From Nocardioides luti (lineage in GTDB: Bacteria; Actinomycetota; Actinomycetes; Propionibacteriales; Nocardioidaceae), in the NCBI RefSeq assembly GCF_014212315.1, contig NZ_JACKXE010000001.1, positions 806,001-870,000 on the forward strand: a stretch of DNA of 64,000 nucleotides, given 5' to 3'. The position numbers and the translations under genes are program-made. The notes beneath the pieces are model-generated. The model did no database searches. It saw nothing but the letters and a program-made list of their open reading frames with translations, and was not told where the DNA came from. Shown here piece after piece: positions 36,546-45,371 of this stretch. Each line of letters starts with the position of its first letter. The stretch's first letter is position 1.

Positions 36546-37799
36546 ATGACGCAGGCGCACACCGAGTTCGAGGACGAGCTCGAGATGGAGGACGAGTACG
36601 AGGCGGAGGACGAGGCCTTCCTCGGCGGCATCGCCCGGATCGCCGGCTCGCTCCTCGGCGAGGAGGAGTACGAGGACGAGTCCGAGCTCGAGATGGAGGA
36701 CGAGCTCGAGGGCGAGTACGAGGACGAGTTCGAGATGGAGCTCGAGTCCGAGTTCGAGGAGGAGTACGAGGACGAGCACGAGGACGAGGCCTTCCTGGGC
36801 GGGCTCGCGAAGCTCGCCGGCTCCTTCCTCGGCGAGGAGGAGTACGAGGACGAGTCCGAGGAAGAGGGTGAGTACGAGGACGAGGCGGAGGCCGAGGCCG
36901 AGCTGTTCTTCAAGCGGATCGGCAAGGCGCTGCGCCGGGCCACCCCGCTGCTGAAGCGGATCGCCAAGACCGCCGCTCCCCTGCTCGCCACCGCCGTCGG
37001 CGGCCCCGCCGCCGGGATGCTCGCCCGGGCCGTCACCTCGCAGCTCGAGGGCGAGTTCGAGGACGAGCTCGAGTCCGAGCTCGAGGAGATGGCCACCGCC
37101 CCGGTCACCGCGAGCCAGGCGCAGGCGGAGTACCTCGCCGGCCGGGCGGCCGCGGCCGAGTCGGAGTCCGAGGCCGAGAGCTTCGTCGGGTCCGCCGTCG
37201 CGATGACGATCAGCCCCCGCGAGCGCCGCGAGCTCGAGCACCTGCTCCCGCACCTGCTGCGCGGTGCCACCGTGCTCACCCGGATGCTGCACCGGAACCC
37301 GGCCAGCCGTCCGGGCGTGCGCCTGGTGCCGGGCATCGTCGGCTCCACCGCGCGGACCCTGACCCAGCTGCAGGCCGACGGCCGACGGATCCGCCCCGAG
37401 GACGTCGGCGCCGTGATGGCCGGCAGTGCCCAGCGGGTGCTCGTCAACGGTCGCTGGCAGCGCGCGGTGTCGCGTCGCCACGCGCGCGGCCTCGCCAGCG
37501 TGCACCGCCGTCGCCGGACCCGTCCGACCTACCGCCGCGCGTCCGCCGCCGGCTACGCCGGAGGTCGCCGTCCGCGCACCACCACGGTCCGCCGCCGGCC
37601 GGTGGCCCAGCGCACCGTGCGCCCCGGCGCCCGCGTCGGGCGCCCCCGCCCCGGGATCGTGCGCGTCGTCACGCCGGTGCGGATCCCCGCCCGTGGCGGC
37701 GCTCCCGCCCGCACCGTGCGCGTCGTGAGCGACGTCCGCGTCCCCCGCGGCGCCGTGCCCGCCGGGCGCCCCGTCGGCGTCACCGCGCGGCGGCGCTGA
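36546..37799 (+). CDS. Acidic-repeat protein with cationic helix and Arg-rich tail (paralogue 1)
   Basis: No named family is recognised. The 417-residue protein has four zones. Residues 1-119 are mostly Glu and Asp in short FE/YE/LE repeats, broken by two copies of a hydrophobic module (DEAFLGGIARIAGSLLGEEE at 22-41; DEAFLGGLAKLAGSFLGEEE at 80-99). Residues 120-165 form a cationic amphipathic stretch (FFKRIGKALRRATPLLKRIA). A second acidic patch (167-181) precedes a domain at about 203-300 shared with the next gene. From 300 the chain is Arg-rich and low-complexity. ATG at 36546 follows AGAGGAC. First gene of an eight-gene operon. Confidence 0.85.
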   Translation: MTQAHTEFEDELEMEDEYEAEDEAFLGGIARIAGSLLGEEEYEDESELEMEDELEGEYEDEFEMELESEFEEEYEDEHEDEAFLGGLAKLAGSFLGEEEYEDESEEEGEYEDEAEAEAELFFKRIGKALRRATPLLKRIAKTAAPLLATAVGGPAAGMLARAVTSQLEGEFEDELESELEEMATAPVTASQAQAEYLAGRAAAAESESEAESFVGSAVAMTISPRERRELEHLLPHLLRGATVLTRMLHRNPASRPGVRLVPGIVGSTARTLTQLQADGRRIRPEDVGAVMAGSAQRVLVNGRWQRAVSRRHARGLASVHRRRRTRPTYRRASAAGYAGGRRPRTTTVRRRPVAQRTVRPGARVGRPRPGIVRVVTPVRIPARGGAPARTVRVVSDVRVPRGAVPAGRPVGVTARRR

Positions 37800-37829
37800 G
37801 CGACCACCACCCCTCACCAAGGAGTCGAG

Positions 37830-38666
37830 ATGACCACGATGAACCACCGCTACCCCGCCCTCCAGGGCGAGCTCGAGGACGAGTACGAGTCGGAGTACGA
37901 GGGCGAGCTGGAGGAGGAGCTCGAGGACGAGGCCTTCCTCGGCGGGCTCGCCAGCATCGCCGGCTCCCTCCTCGGCGAGGAGGAGTACGAGGACGAGGCC
38001 GAGGGTGAGTACGAGCTCGAGGAGGAGTACGAGTTCGAGTTCGAGGCGGAGGCCGAGGCGGAGAGCGAGAGCGAGCTGGAGGCCGAGTTCGAGGACGAGG
38101 CGGAGGAGGAGGCCGAGGGGTTCGTGAACCCCGTGCGCCGCGTCTACCGCGACGCCGAGACGATGGCCCACCTCGCCGTGCGCGCCGAGCGGGCCCAGAG
38201 CGAGTCCGAGGCCGAGGCCTTCATCGGCGCGCTGGTCCCGATCGCCGCGCGGCTGATCCCCCGGGCCGCGTCCGTGCTGGCCCGCAACGCGCCAGCCCTG
38301 ATCAGGGGAGCCACCCGGATCGCGCGCCGGCTCCGGCGCAGCCCGCAGACCCGCCAGCTCGTGCGCGCCCTCCCGGTCGTGCTCCAACGCACCGCGCAGA
38401 GCCTGGCCGACCAGGCGGCGAACGGCCGCCCCATCGACGCCACCACCGTCGTGCGCACCCTCGGCACGATGACGGGCCGGGTGCTGCGCTCCCCCGCCGC
38501 ACCCGTGCGCGCGGTCGACGTCTTCGACCGCCGCTGGCACCGCCGGGCCCGCTGGAACGCCCGCCGCCGTCCGCCCGTGCGGGTGGTGCGCAATCGCCCG
38601 GCGTACCGCCGCCCCGTCGGGCGGCCCGTCAACCGGCGGGTGGCCCGCCGTGTCCGCCGTCGCTGA
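37830..38666 (+). CDS. Acidic-repeat protein with basic tail (paralogue 2)
   Basis: A 278-residue paralogue of the preceding gene, 30 bases downstream with an AAGGAG ribosome site. Residues 14-96 are Glu-rich with one copy of the DEAFLGGLASIAGSLLGEEE module (33-52). SESEAEAFIGALV at 124-136 matches SESEAESFVGSAV of paralogue 1. The aligned domain then runs to about 220 (PALIRGATRIARRLRR, LPVVLQRTAQSLADQAANGR). From 235 it is Arg-rich (RRVARRVRRR at the end). No signal peptide or membrane helix is seen. Function unknown; the opposite charges of the two ends suggest self-assembly or binding to a partner. Confidence 0.85.
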   Translation: MTTMNHRYPALQGELEDEYESEYEGELEEELEDEAFLGGLASIAGSLLGEEEYEDEAEGEYELEEEYEFEFEAEAEAESESELEAEFEDEAEEEAEGFVNPVRRVYRDAETMAHLAVRAERAQSESEAEAFIGALVPIAARLIPRAASVLARNAPALIRGATRIARRLRRSPQTRQLVRALPVVLQRTAQSLADQAANGRPIDATTVVRTLGTMTGRVLRSPAAPVRAVDVFDRRWHRRARWNARRRPPVRVVRNRPAYRRPVGRPVNRRVARRVRRR

Positions 38667-39966
38667 GCGGGTCGGCCCCGACCCCGCCGTCGTCGACGCG
38701 CGGGTGCGGAGGGCCGGCTCCGCACCCAGCTCGGTCCCGGCGTTCGCCGTGGGCCAGGGCGTGAACGTACGCCGTCACCTCGACGCCCTCCGCGACTTCC
38801 ACCGCAGCGAGTTCGGGACCGGCGTGGCCCGCCCGTCCGAGGGGCACGTCCAGGCGGTCAACGACCTGCTCGAGCGGCTGCGCCGCCCCCTGGAGGCCGC
38901 GGTCGTCCAGGTCGAGTCCGCCGGCCGCGCGACCCGGGGCGACGACCTCGGCGAGCTGCTCCGGCTCAAGAGCCGGGCCCACGACTGGGTCCGCGCGACC
39001 GAGCGGGTCTGGGACTTCTACTTCGAGCTGTTCGGGCAGCGCCAGGGCGCCTTCGGCGACTGGCTGCACGCCTGCGACAAGATCGCCCTCGACTGCTACC
39101 AGCACGTGCACATGCACCTCGGCACCGCGCGGTCGATCCCCAGCCCCGGCCCGTTCGCCTACATGCGGACCGGCTTCTCCCCCGCGACCTACCGCCGCAA
39201 CATCCCGCTGCGGAAGCTGGGCCGGCAGCTCAACCCCTTCCCGCTGGTGCAGCTGCCGTACCACCGCATGGTGAATCCCTGGACGATGGGCGCGGTGCTG
39301 CACGAGGTCTGCCACAACCTCCAGAACGAGCTCGGTCTCGAGGACGAGGTCCCGCGCGCGATCCACCGCGCGTGCCTGGCCGCGGGCCTCCCCCCGTCGG
39401 TCGCCCGCACCTGGGCGCGCTGGGACCGCGAGACCTTCGCGGACCTCGTCGGCTGCATGCTCGGCGGGGAGGCGTTCGTCGCCTCGCTCATGGACGTGAT
39501 CGGCCGGGCGCCCGAGCAGGTGCTGGCGTTCTCGCCGCACGGCGTGCACCCGACGCCGTACCTGCGCACCTTCCTGTCCACGCACCTGCTGCGCCGCATG
39601 GGCTTCGGCGACATCGCCCGCGACTACGAGCGGCTCTGGCGCCGGCTCTACCCCTCGACGGCCGGCACCACGATCCCCCAGCCGATGCTGCGGACCCTGC
39701 CCGAGGCCGTCCAGGTGGTCGTGGACGCCGTGTGCTGGACGAAGTTCCCCTCGCTCGGCGACCGGTCGCTGCGCCAGGTGATCACCTTCGCCCCGCGCCA
39801 GCAGTCGATGATCGAGGAGGCCGCGGGACGGCTCGCCCGGGGCGTGGACCCCGGCGTCGTGCCGGAGCGGTTCCTCATCGGCGCCGTCCGGATCGCCGTC
39901 GACCGCAAGCTCGCGGCACCGGACGTGCTGATGCGCAACTTCTACTCCGCGCTGTCGGGGACGTGA
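38650..39966 (+). CDS. Putative zinc metallopeptidase (HExxH) of the acidic-repeat operon
   Basis: A 438-residue protein with no family that I can name. A zincin signature is clear: GAVLHEVCHNLQNEL puts HExxH at 218-222, and WDRETFADLVG supplies a candidate third ligand Glu261. HPTPYLR at 300-306 recalls the HP...R motif seen after the active site in M48-type enzymes. The N-terminal 200 residues are helical. GTG at 38650 overlaps paralogue 2 by 17 bp; its stop overlaps the next gene as GTGA. The tight coupling suggests it acts on, or is carried with, the acidic proteins; that is inference. Confidence 0.75.
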   Translation: MSAVAERVGPDPAVVDARVRRAGSAPSSVPAFAVGQGVNVRRHLDALRDFHRSEFGTGVARPSEGHVQAVNDLLERLRRPLEAAVVQVESAGRATRGDDLGELLRLKSRAHDWVRATERVWDFYFELFGQRQGAFGDWLHACDKIALDCYQHVHMHLGTARSIPSPGPFAYMRTGFSPATYRRNIPLRKLGRQLNPFPLVQLPYHRMVNPWTMGAVLHEVCHNLQNELGLEDEVPRAIHRACLAAGLPPSVARTWARWDRETFADLVGCMLGGEAFVASLMDVIGRAPEQVLAFSPHGVHPTPYLRTFLSTHLLRRMGFGDIARDYERLWRRLYPSTAGTTIPQPMLRTLPEAVQVVVDAVCWTKFPSLGDRSLRQVITFAPRQQSMIEEAAGRLARGVDPGVVPERFLIGAVRIAVDRKLAAPDVLMRNFYSALSGT

Positions 39967-40535
39967 GCGCCGTGACGATCTCGCTCGCGCTGCGCGACCT
40001 GCGCAGCTCCACCGCCCGCCTGTCGGAGGCCGTCACCGAGCTCGTGATGATCGCGCACGAGGACCGGCCCGACGGCAGCGAGGTCGCCGCCGTCGACCAC
40101 TTCGCCGAGCAGGTGTCCGAGCTGCAGTCGTCGGTCGTCGCGGCCGGCCAGGAGCTCGTCGCCATCGACGGCCCCGCCCTGCTCTCCCAGCGGATGCCCC
40201 TGGTCGACGACGCCCTCGCGGCCGCCACCGTCTGCTACTGGCGGGACCTGCGGTCGTACGCCGCGACCGGCGCGATGCGCCAGGTGGCGCGTCGCGGGGG
40301 CGGCGGCTGGCGGGCCTGGCAGGTCAGCATCGAGCAGTCCCAGCAACGCTGCGAGGAGCCGCTCCTCGACACCGTGGCCAGCGCCCGACGGGTGTGGCTG
40401 GAGCTGGCCGAGGTCGTGGCGCTCTGGCTGCGGCACCCCCCGCCCGCCGATCCCGGCGGCGCACCCGAGAACACCGATCCCGGAGGCAGGGCAGTCACTG
40501 CCCCTCCCTCGCCGAGCACCTGGAGGACATCGTGA
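39963..40535 (+). CDS. Uncharacterised helical protein (190 aa)
   Basis: No family recognised. The product is helical with likely coiled-coil character (residues 5-70: LRDLRSSTARLSEAVTEL, AVDHFAEQVSELQSSVVAAG). A Trp-containing middle (GGGGWRAWQVSIEQSQQRCEE) leads to a Pro/Gly-rich, probably disordered end from about 155. It is acidic overall and has no membrane segment. The GTG overlaps the metallopeptidase stop as GTGA and its own stop overlaps the 705-residue gene as GTGA, so all three should be made in fixed proportion, perhaps as subunits of one complex. Confidence 0.72.
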   Translation: MSAVTISLALRDLRSSTARLSEAVTELVMIAHEDRPDGSEVAAVDHFAEQVSELQSSVVAAGQELVAIDGPALLSQRMPLVDDALAAATVCYWRDLRSYAATGAMRQVARRGGGGWRAWQVSIEQSQQRCEEPLLDTVASARRVWLELAEVVALWLRHPPPADPGGAPENTDPGGRAVTAPPSPSTWRTS

Positions 40536-42649
40536 CCGCCAAGCAAGCCCACCCCCGCCCCCTGCCGGTCGTCGACGTCGACCAGGCCTTCCCCGCGATG
40601 ACGGCCGGCGCGCCCGCCGCCCCGGTCGGGGTGACCGCGCTCGACCAGGGACCGGCGGTGCGGACCGCCCTGCGCAACGTGCTCGGCGTCCGCAGCCGCG
40701 AGGAGGACCCCAAGGCCTTCGTCGACGCGCTGACGGCGGCCTTCCGCCTGGTGCGCGTCGAGGGCCACGTCGAGTCGCAGTTCGTGCCGCGCGGCTACGC
40801 GGTGCAGGCCGACCTCGGCGCGGTCAGCGGCGGTCAGGCCTCGCTGTACCGCCGCGCCACGATCGCGCGGGGCGAGATCCTCCGGATCCTCGACGGGCTG
40901 ACCGCCCTGCGCAGCGACGCGGACGCCGACGACATGGAGTCCTACCGGGTCATCGTCCGCAACGGCGTGCAGTCGCTCGTCGACGAGCTCGGCTCCCCGG
41001 GCGGCCCGCGGGTCGCCATGGTCGACAGCTACTTCACCGGCCTGGTCGGGACGGGGCCCGTCGTCGCCGACACGGTCGGCGGCCAGCTCGGCGCGCTGCG
41101 CGAGCGCTTCGGGCTCGTGGACGACAACGTCAACACGATCGAGGAGGAGGGCCGGCGTACGTCGTTCTGGACGCTGGTCGACCTCGTCGCCGACCTCCGC
41201 GACGCGTGGAACCGGCAGCGGCCGGCCTTCTCCGGTGCCGGCGGCAGCGGCTTCCTCGGCACCGAGCTGATCCTCGTCTCACGGCTGATGGAGGCCGCGT
41301 CGGACCAGGTCGAGGAGCTCGAGGCAGTGCTCGACTCGGTGCTGATCAGCGCCTCGGAGCGGCGCACCGTGCTGCTCGACGAGGAGACCAACCTGACCCT
41401 CGACGGGCTGCTCGGCTGGCTCGCCGCCTTCCTGGCGGACGAGGGCCGTCGGCTGGCGCAGGACGCCGGTCGCGACGGCATCGTGGCCGCGCTCGCGCCG
41501 ACCGCGGTCACGCTGGCCGACACGTTCCGACGCTACCTCGCCGACGCGCTGGTGCCGCCGCGGCCGCGGGGTCGCGGGGTGCCCCTGCGCTACCTGCCGA
41601 CCTCGTGCTGCCAGCGCTGGCCCGCCGGGATGTACGCCGCCCGCGTGCAGATCGCGGTGTCCGGGCTGTGCCGGCTGCTCACCGAGCTGGCCCGGCGCGC
41701 GCAGCGCATCGGGCGCTGGGCCGGCGTCGTGCTCATCGACATCACGGTCTCCGAGGTCGCGCTCCACGCCGACGACGAGGACGAGACCCGGGTGGCGAAC
41801 GTCGAGTTCCGCGGTCTCAACCTGCGCCCGACGTACGTCCCCGCCTTCGTGCCGCGCGGCCAGCAGCTGCGGGCCGGCGGGTGCGACCTCGACAGTGCCG
41901 ACCCGGACGACCTGGTGCTCCCCCTCGACGGCACGACGACGGCCGACGAGGAGAGCATCTCGGCGCTGTTCCGCTTCGCCGACATCGCGCCGATCCTCGG
42001 CGAGGCCGGCATCGAGATCACGCCGCAGGGCGCGATGCTGCCGGCCTCCGACGCCCCCGTCGCCGTGGTGAACAGCGAGACCGGTCGCGTCGTCCACGCG
42101 CCGGCACCGGTCACCTGGCCGCGGTTGTACGCCGCCGACGACCCGCGCCGGGTCGACTGGCACCCCGACGAGGTGGACCCGCCGGACAAGGTGACCAAGA
42201 AGGACCGCAAGGCCTCCCGCGCCGCCGCCGAGCGGATGCGCGTGCTCAACGCGGTGCTGGCCGACCTCGGCCGCCGGGCCGAGCAGGAGGCCGCCGAGGC
42301 CGAGGCGCGACGGGTCACGATGGACGCGCTCCTGGAGCAGCGGCTGGTCACCCGCCTCGAGCTCGACGCGGAGCACACCCGCCTCGAGGCGGCGCACACC
42401 AAGGCGCCCAAGGACCGCAAGCGGCCCTACGCCACCAAGATGCGCGAGGTGCGCGAGGAGCGCGACCGGCTCGAGGACGAGGAGCGGCTGCTCACGGTCT
42501 CCCGGGACGCCGCGGACCGCGAGAGCCGGGCGGCCGCGCAGTGGGCCGACTCGCTGCGGGCGGCGACCGCCGACACCGACGACCTGGAGCGCTACCTCGC
42601 CGACCACCTGGCCTGGGTGACGGCGGCGCACGACGAGGAGGGTTACTGA
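40532..42649 (+). CDS. Large uncharacterised protein (705 aa) with C-terminal coiled coil
   Basis: No family recognised. The 705-residue protein is helical in its first 450 residues (VESQFVPRGYAVQADLGAVS, LGTELILVSRLMEAASDQVEELEAVLDSVL, residues about 80-290). A centre with beta character follows (RVANVEFRGLNLRPTYVPAFVPRGQQ, about 425-450). From about 540 there is a strongly charged coiled coil (KVTKKDRKASRAAAERMRVLNAVLADLGRRAEQEAAEAEARR and onward). The pair CCQRWP at about 393 is the only Cys-Cys. GTG at 40532 is preceded by TGGAGGACATC. It is likely a structural or scaffold component. Confidence 0.75.
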   Translation: MTAKQAHPRPLPVVDVDQAFPAMTAGAPAAPVGVTALDQGPAVRTALRNVLGVRSREEDPKAFVDALTAAFRLVRVEGHVESQFVPRGYAVQADLGAVSGGQASLYRRATIARGEILRILDGLTALRSDADADDMESYRVIVRNGVQSLVDELGSPGGPRVAMVDSYFTGLVGTGPVVADTVGGQLGALRERFGLVDDNVNTIEEEGRRTSFWTLVDLVADLRDAWNRQRPAFSGAGGSGFLGTELILVSRLMEAASDQVEELEAVLDSVLISASERRTVLLDEETNLTLDGLLGWLAAFLADEGRRLAQDAGRDGIVAALAPTAVTLADTFRRYLADALVPPRPRGRGVPLRYLPTSCCQRWPAGMYAARVQIAVSGLCRLLTELARRAQRIGRWAGVVLIDITVSEVALHADDEDETRVANVEFRGLNLRPTYVPAFVPRGQQLRAGGCDLDSADPDDLVLPLDGTTTADEESISALFRFADIAPILGEAGIEITPQGAMLPASDAPVAVVNSETGRVVHAPAPVTWPRLYAADDPRRVDWHPDEVDPPDKVTKKDRKASRAAAERMRVLNAVLADLGRRAEQEAAEAEARRVTMDALLEQRLVTRLELDAEHTRLEAAHTKAPKDRKRPYATKMREVREERDRLEDEERLLTVSRDAADRESRAAAQWADSLRAATADTDDLERYLADHLAWVTAAHDEEGY

Positions 42650-42650
42650 G

Positions 42651-43895
42651 ATGCTGACCGAGAAGCAGTACCAGGAGCGGATCGACCGCATCCACGCGCT
42701 CCGCGAGCAGGTGGCCGACCAGCTGTCCGGCAGCCTGGTGTCGAACCCGGCGCTCGCCGAGGAGCTCAACCAGCAGATCGACGACCTCGAGGCCGCGGCG
42801 GTCACCGCCGACGACCTCGCGGGGGCGCCGCCGGACCGGGGGCTCGCCTCGCTGGTCGGCCTCGGGCCCGAGGCCGCCCAGTCGCTGGGCGAGACGCTCA
42901 CGACGCACGGGGTGACGCCGTACGACGAGACCGTCAGCTCCGAGCGGATCGTCGCCGTCGGCGACCTGTACTACCTTTACCAGCACGAGCAGATCGGCGT
43001 GTTCAAGGTGGTGCAGAAGCTCAAGGAGCTCTTCGAGAGCGGCGCCGTCCGGCTGTCCTCGGGGCCGGGCGCCTACCGGCTCTACCAGTTCGACCGGCGC
43101 GACGTGCTGCGCTACACCCGCAAGGACCGGCACGACGCCTACCGCCGGGTGCTGGGCTACGGGCGTGGACTCGGCTCCGCGCAGAGCCGGCCGAACACCG
43201 ACTTCCACCTGCTCTTCGGCCACTTCGTTAACCAGGTCACGCTGTTCTGGCGCGACAAGCGGATCAGCGACGTCATCCGCGAGCGCGCGATCGACCCGAG
43301 CTTCGGCTCCATCGCGGTCGTCCGCCGGGCCGGGCTCGACCTGCGCAACAACCTGAAGTTCACCTCGTTCGGTCACCTCAACGTGATGCGCATCGAGGTC
43401 ATGCAGGTGCTGGAGGAGTGCTTCCGGATCCTCGGGTCCGAGGACGTGAAGGACCTCTTCGGGGCCGACAACGCCTGGGACGTCGTCGACGAGGTCCTGA
43501 TCCGCTACTTCGACGAGCGGCTGCAGAGCTCGCCGCGGCAGCGGATGGCGGTGACGGGGCGCGAGGTGCTGCGCTGGCTGAGCGGCCCGCACATCCTGGA
43601 GACCTCACGCGGCGAGTTCGAGGCGATGCTCATGAACATCGCCGAGCCCGCCGAGGAGTGGCTCACGTCCGCCCAGGCGATGAGCCTGGCCCGCCGCAGC
43701 GGGTCCGACCGGGTGCTCCCGTGGGAGACCCTCGGCCAGTCGGGCATCGCGGCGCCGGTGGCCGAGCGCAGCCCGCTGACCGTCCCGCCGACGTACGTCC
43801 AGCCGCGGCGGTACCCGCCGCCCGCCTACCCCCGCCGCTCCGGGCGCGGGACCTACCGCGGGAGCCGCGCCGGCACCCGCCGCGGACCGCGGTAG
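42651..43895 (+). CDS. Uncharacterised protein (414 aa) with Pro/Arg-rich tail
   Basis: No family recognised. The first 60 residues look like a short coiled coil (EKQYQERIDRIHALREQVADQL). Residues 90-350 form an apparently globular mixed domain rich in aromatic residues (IVAVGDLYYLYQHEQIGVFKVVQKLK, LLFGHFVNQVTLFWRDKRISDVI, RIEVMQVLEECFRILGSEDVKDLFG). From about 370 the chain becomes Pro/Tyr/Arg-rich (QPRRYPPPAYPRRSGRGTYRG). It starts one base after the preceding stop. The basic tail resembles those of the two acidic-repeat proteins and could bind their acidic halves; that is inference. Confidence 0.75.
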   Translation: MLTEKQYQERIDRIHALREQVADQLSGSLVSNPALAEELNQQIDDLEAAAVTADDLAGAPPDRGLASLVGLGPEAAQSLGETLTTHGVTPYDETVSSERIVAVGDLYYLYQHEQIGVFKVVQKLKELFESGAVRLSSGPGAYRLYQFDRRDVLRYTRKDRHDAYRRVLGYGRGLGSAQSRPNTDFHLLFGHFVNQVTLFWRDKRISDVIRERAIDPSFGSIAVVRRAGLDLRNNLKFTSFGHLNVMRIEVMQVLEECFRILGSEDVKDLFGADNAWDVVDEVLIRYFDERLQSSPRQRMAVTGREVLRWLSGPHILETSRGEFEAMLMNIAEPAEEWLTSAQAMSLARRSGSDRVLPWETLGQSGIAAPVAERSPLTVPPTYVQPRRYPPPAYPRRSGRGTYRGSRAGTRRGPR

Positions 43896-43901
43896 CCCGA
43901 G

Positions 43902-45371
43902 GTGGACGACCGTCTCGGGACGGTCCGCGCGGGTGCGGCGCGCGCCGCACCGCGCGCGCTCGTGCTGCTGGAGGAGTGGCTGCGGATCCCGTCGGTCAGC
44001 GGGTCGGCCCGGCACGCGCCGGACGTCGACCGGGCCGCGGCGTGGGTCGCCGCCCTGCTCCGCCGCGCGACGCCGTACGTCGTGGTCCGCAGGACCGCGG
44101 CCGGGCCGGTCGTCGTGGCGCGGACTCCCGGGCGCGCGCCGGGAGCCCCGGTGACCGTCGTCTACGGCCACCTGGACGTGAAGCCGCCCGGCCCGGGCTG
44201 GGCGACCCCGCCGTTCGAGCCCACCCGGGTCGGCCACCGGCTGGTCGCGCGCGGCGCCAGCGACGACAAGGGCCAGCTGCTGCCCCACCTGGTGGCGCTG
44301 CGCGCCTGGGCGGCGGCGGGCGGACCGCCCGGGGACGTCGTCACGCTCGTCGACGGCACCGAGGAGGTCGGGAGCCCGGGGCTCGGCCCGCTGCTGGCGC
44401 GGCTGCGCCGGCCGGGTGCGCGCGGCCCGTCCGGCCCCCTCGCCGGCCTGCTCGCCGGTCCCGTCGGTGCCGTGCTCGTCGTCGACACCCGTGGCGCCGG
44501 GCCGGGGCGGCCCACGGTCACGCTCTCGCAGCGTGGCAGCGTCGCCCTGCGTGTCCGCGTCGACGTCGGGGGCGCGCCGGTGCACGCCGGTCGGCTCGGC
44601 GGGGCCGTCGTCGACCCGTCGCTCGTGCTCGCCGCAGCCCTGGGCCGCGCGGAGCACGCGGCCACCCGCCTCGTCGGGCCGGCGCGGGCCGGCCGGCCGG
44701 GAACGACCGCCTTCCCCACCGATGCCGTGGTCCGCGCGCAGGCCGGCGCGCGTGCCGTCCACCCGGACCGGCCGGCCGCGCGCGCGACGGTCCGCGGTGC
44801 GCTCACCGTCTCCCGGCTCGACGCGCGGGCTGCTGCGGGCGCGGTCCCGGTCCGCGCGACCGCGCGGGTCGACCTGCGGCTCCCGCCCGGCCTGCCCGCC
44901 GCGCGCGGACGGGCCGTGGTCGAGCGGGCGCTGCGGCGCGACCTGCCCCCCGGCGTACACCTCGAGACGGTGGGTGGGCCGGCCACGACCGGCCACCACC
45001 TCCGCCCCCCGCCGGCGGCGCTCGACGCCGTGGCGCGCGCGTGCCTCGCGGCCTACGGGCGTACGCCGGCGCGCGCGGCGTCCGGGGGCTCCGTCCCGGC
45101 CGTCGGCGTGCTCGCGCGGGTGCTCGGCTGCGACCCCGTGCTGCTCGGGCTCGGCCCCGCCGACGACGGGGCACACGGGCCGGACGAGCACCTCGACCTG
45201 CGCGACTGGGCGCGCGCGGTGGACGCCCACGTCGTGCTGCTCGCGACCGTCGGGTCCATCTGTCGAAAGGCTCCCGCGGAACCGGTTCCGTGGCGCGCCG
45301 GAACTGCTACCGTCGCATCTGTTGTCGAGCCATGGGGATCGCACAGCGCGACACGCTCGGGAGTCCCATGA
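43902..45371 (+). CDS. M20-family metallopeptidase
   Basis: A 489-residue dipeptidase/deacylase-type enzyme. The metal ligands are seen in VYGHLDVKPPGPGW (H-x-D), GASDDKGQLLP, the catalytic TEEVGSPGL, and GPADDGAHGPDEHLDL near the end. It is rich in Ala, Arg and Gly even for this genome. The family normally ends near LLATVG (about residue 445); here about 44 further residues run through the promoter and start of the next gene, so the native stop may have been lost. GTG at 43902 lies six bases after the preceding gene. It could process peptides made by the HExxH protein. Confidence 0.88.
   Translation: MDDRLGTVRAGAARAAPRALVLLEEWLRIPSVSGSARHAPDVDRAAAWVAALLRRATPYVVVRRTAAGPVVVARTPGRAPGAPVTVVYGHLDVKPPGPGWATPPFEPTRVGHRLVARGASDDKGQLLPHLVALRAWAAAGGPPGDVVTLVDGTEEVGSPGLGPLLARLRRPGARGPSGPLAGLLAGPVGAVLVVDTRGAGPGRPTVTLSQRGSVALRVRVDVGGAPVHAGRLGGAVVDPSLVLAAALGRAEHAATRLVGPARAGRPGTTAFPTDAVVRAQAGARAVHPDRPAARATVRGALTVSRLDARAAAGAVPVRATARVDLRLPPGLPAARGRAVVERALRRDLPPGVHLETVGGPATTGHHLRPPPAALDAVARACLAAYGRTPARAASGGSVPAVGVLARVLGCDPVLLGLGPADDGAHGPDEHLDLRDWARAVDAHVVLLATVGSICRKAPAEPVPWRAGTATVASVVEPWGSHSATRSGVP
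45277..45290. promoter_or_regulatory. 14-bp perfect palindrome before the LuxR-type gene
   Basis: CGGAACCGGTTCCG reads the same on both strands. It lies 18 bases before a TACCGT -10 candidate at 45309-45314, so it covers the -35 position of a promoter for the regulator gene and could be its autoregulatory site. It lies inside the C-terminal coding end of the M20 gene. Confidence 0.5.

Noticed and set aside
36444..38540. Long open frame (698 codons) on the minus strand opposite the acidic-repeat genes
   Set aside because: The complement of GAG/GAC repeats cannot form stop codons, so the frame stays open by composition. It has no ribosome site, and the Leu/Val/Gly/Arg repeat is an artefact of the antisense reading.
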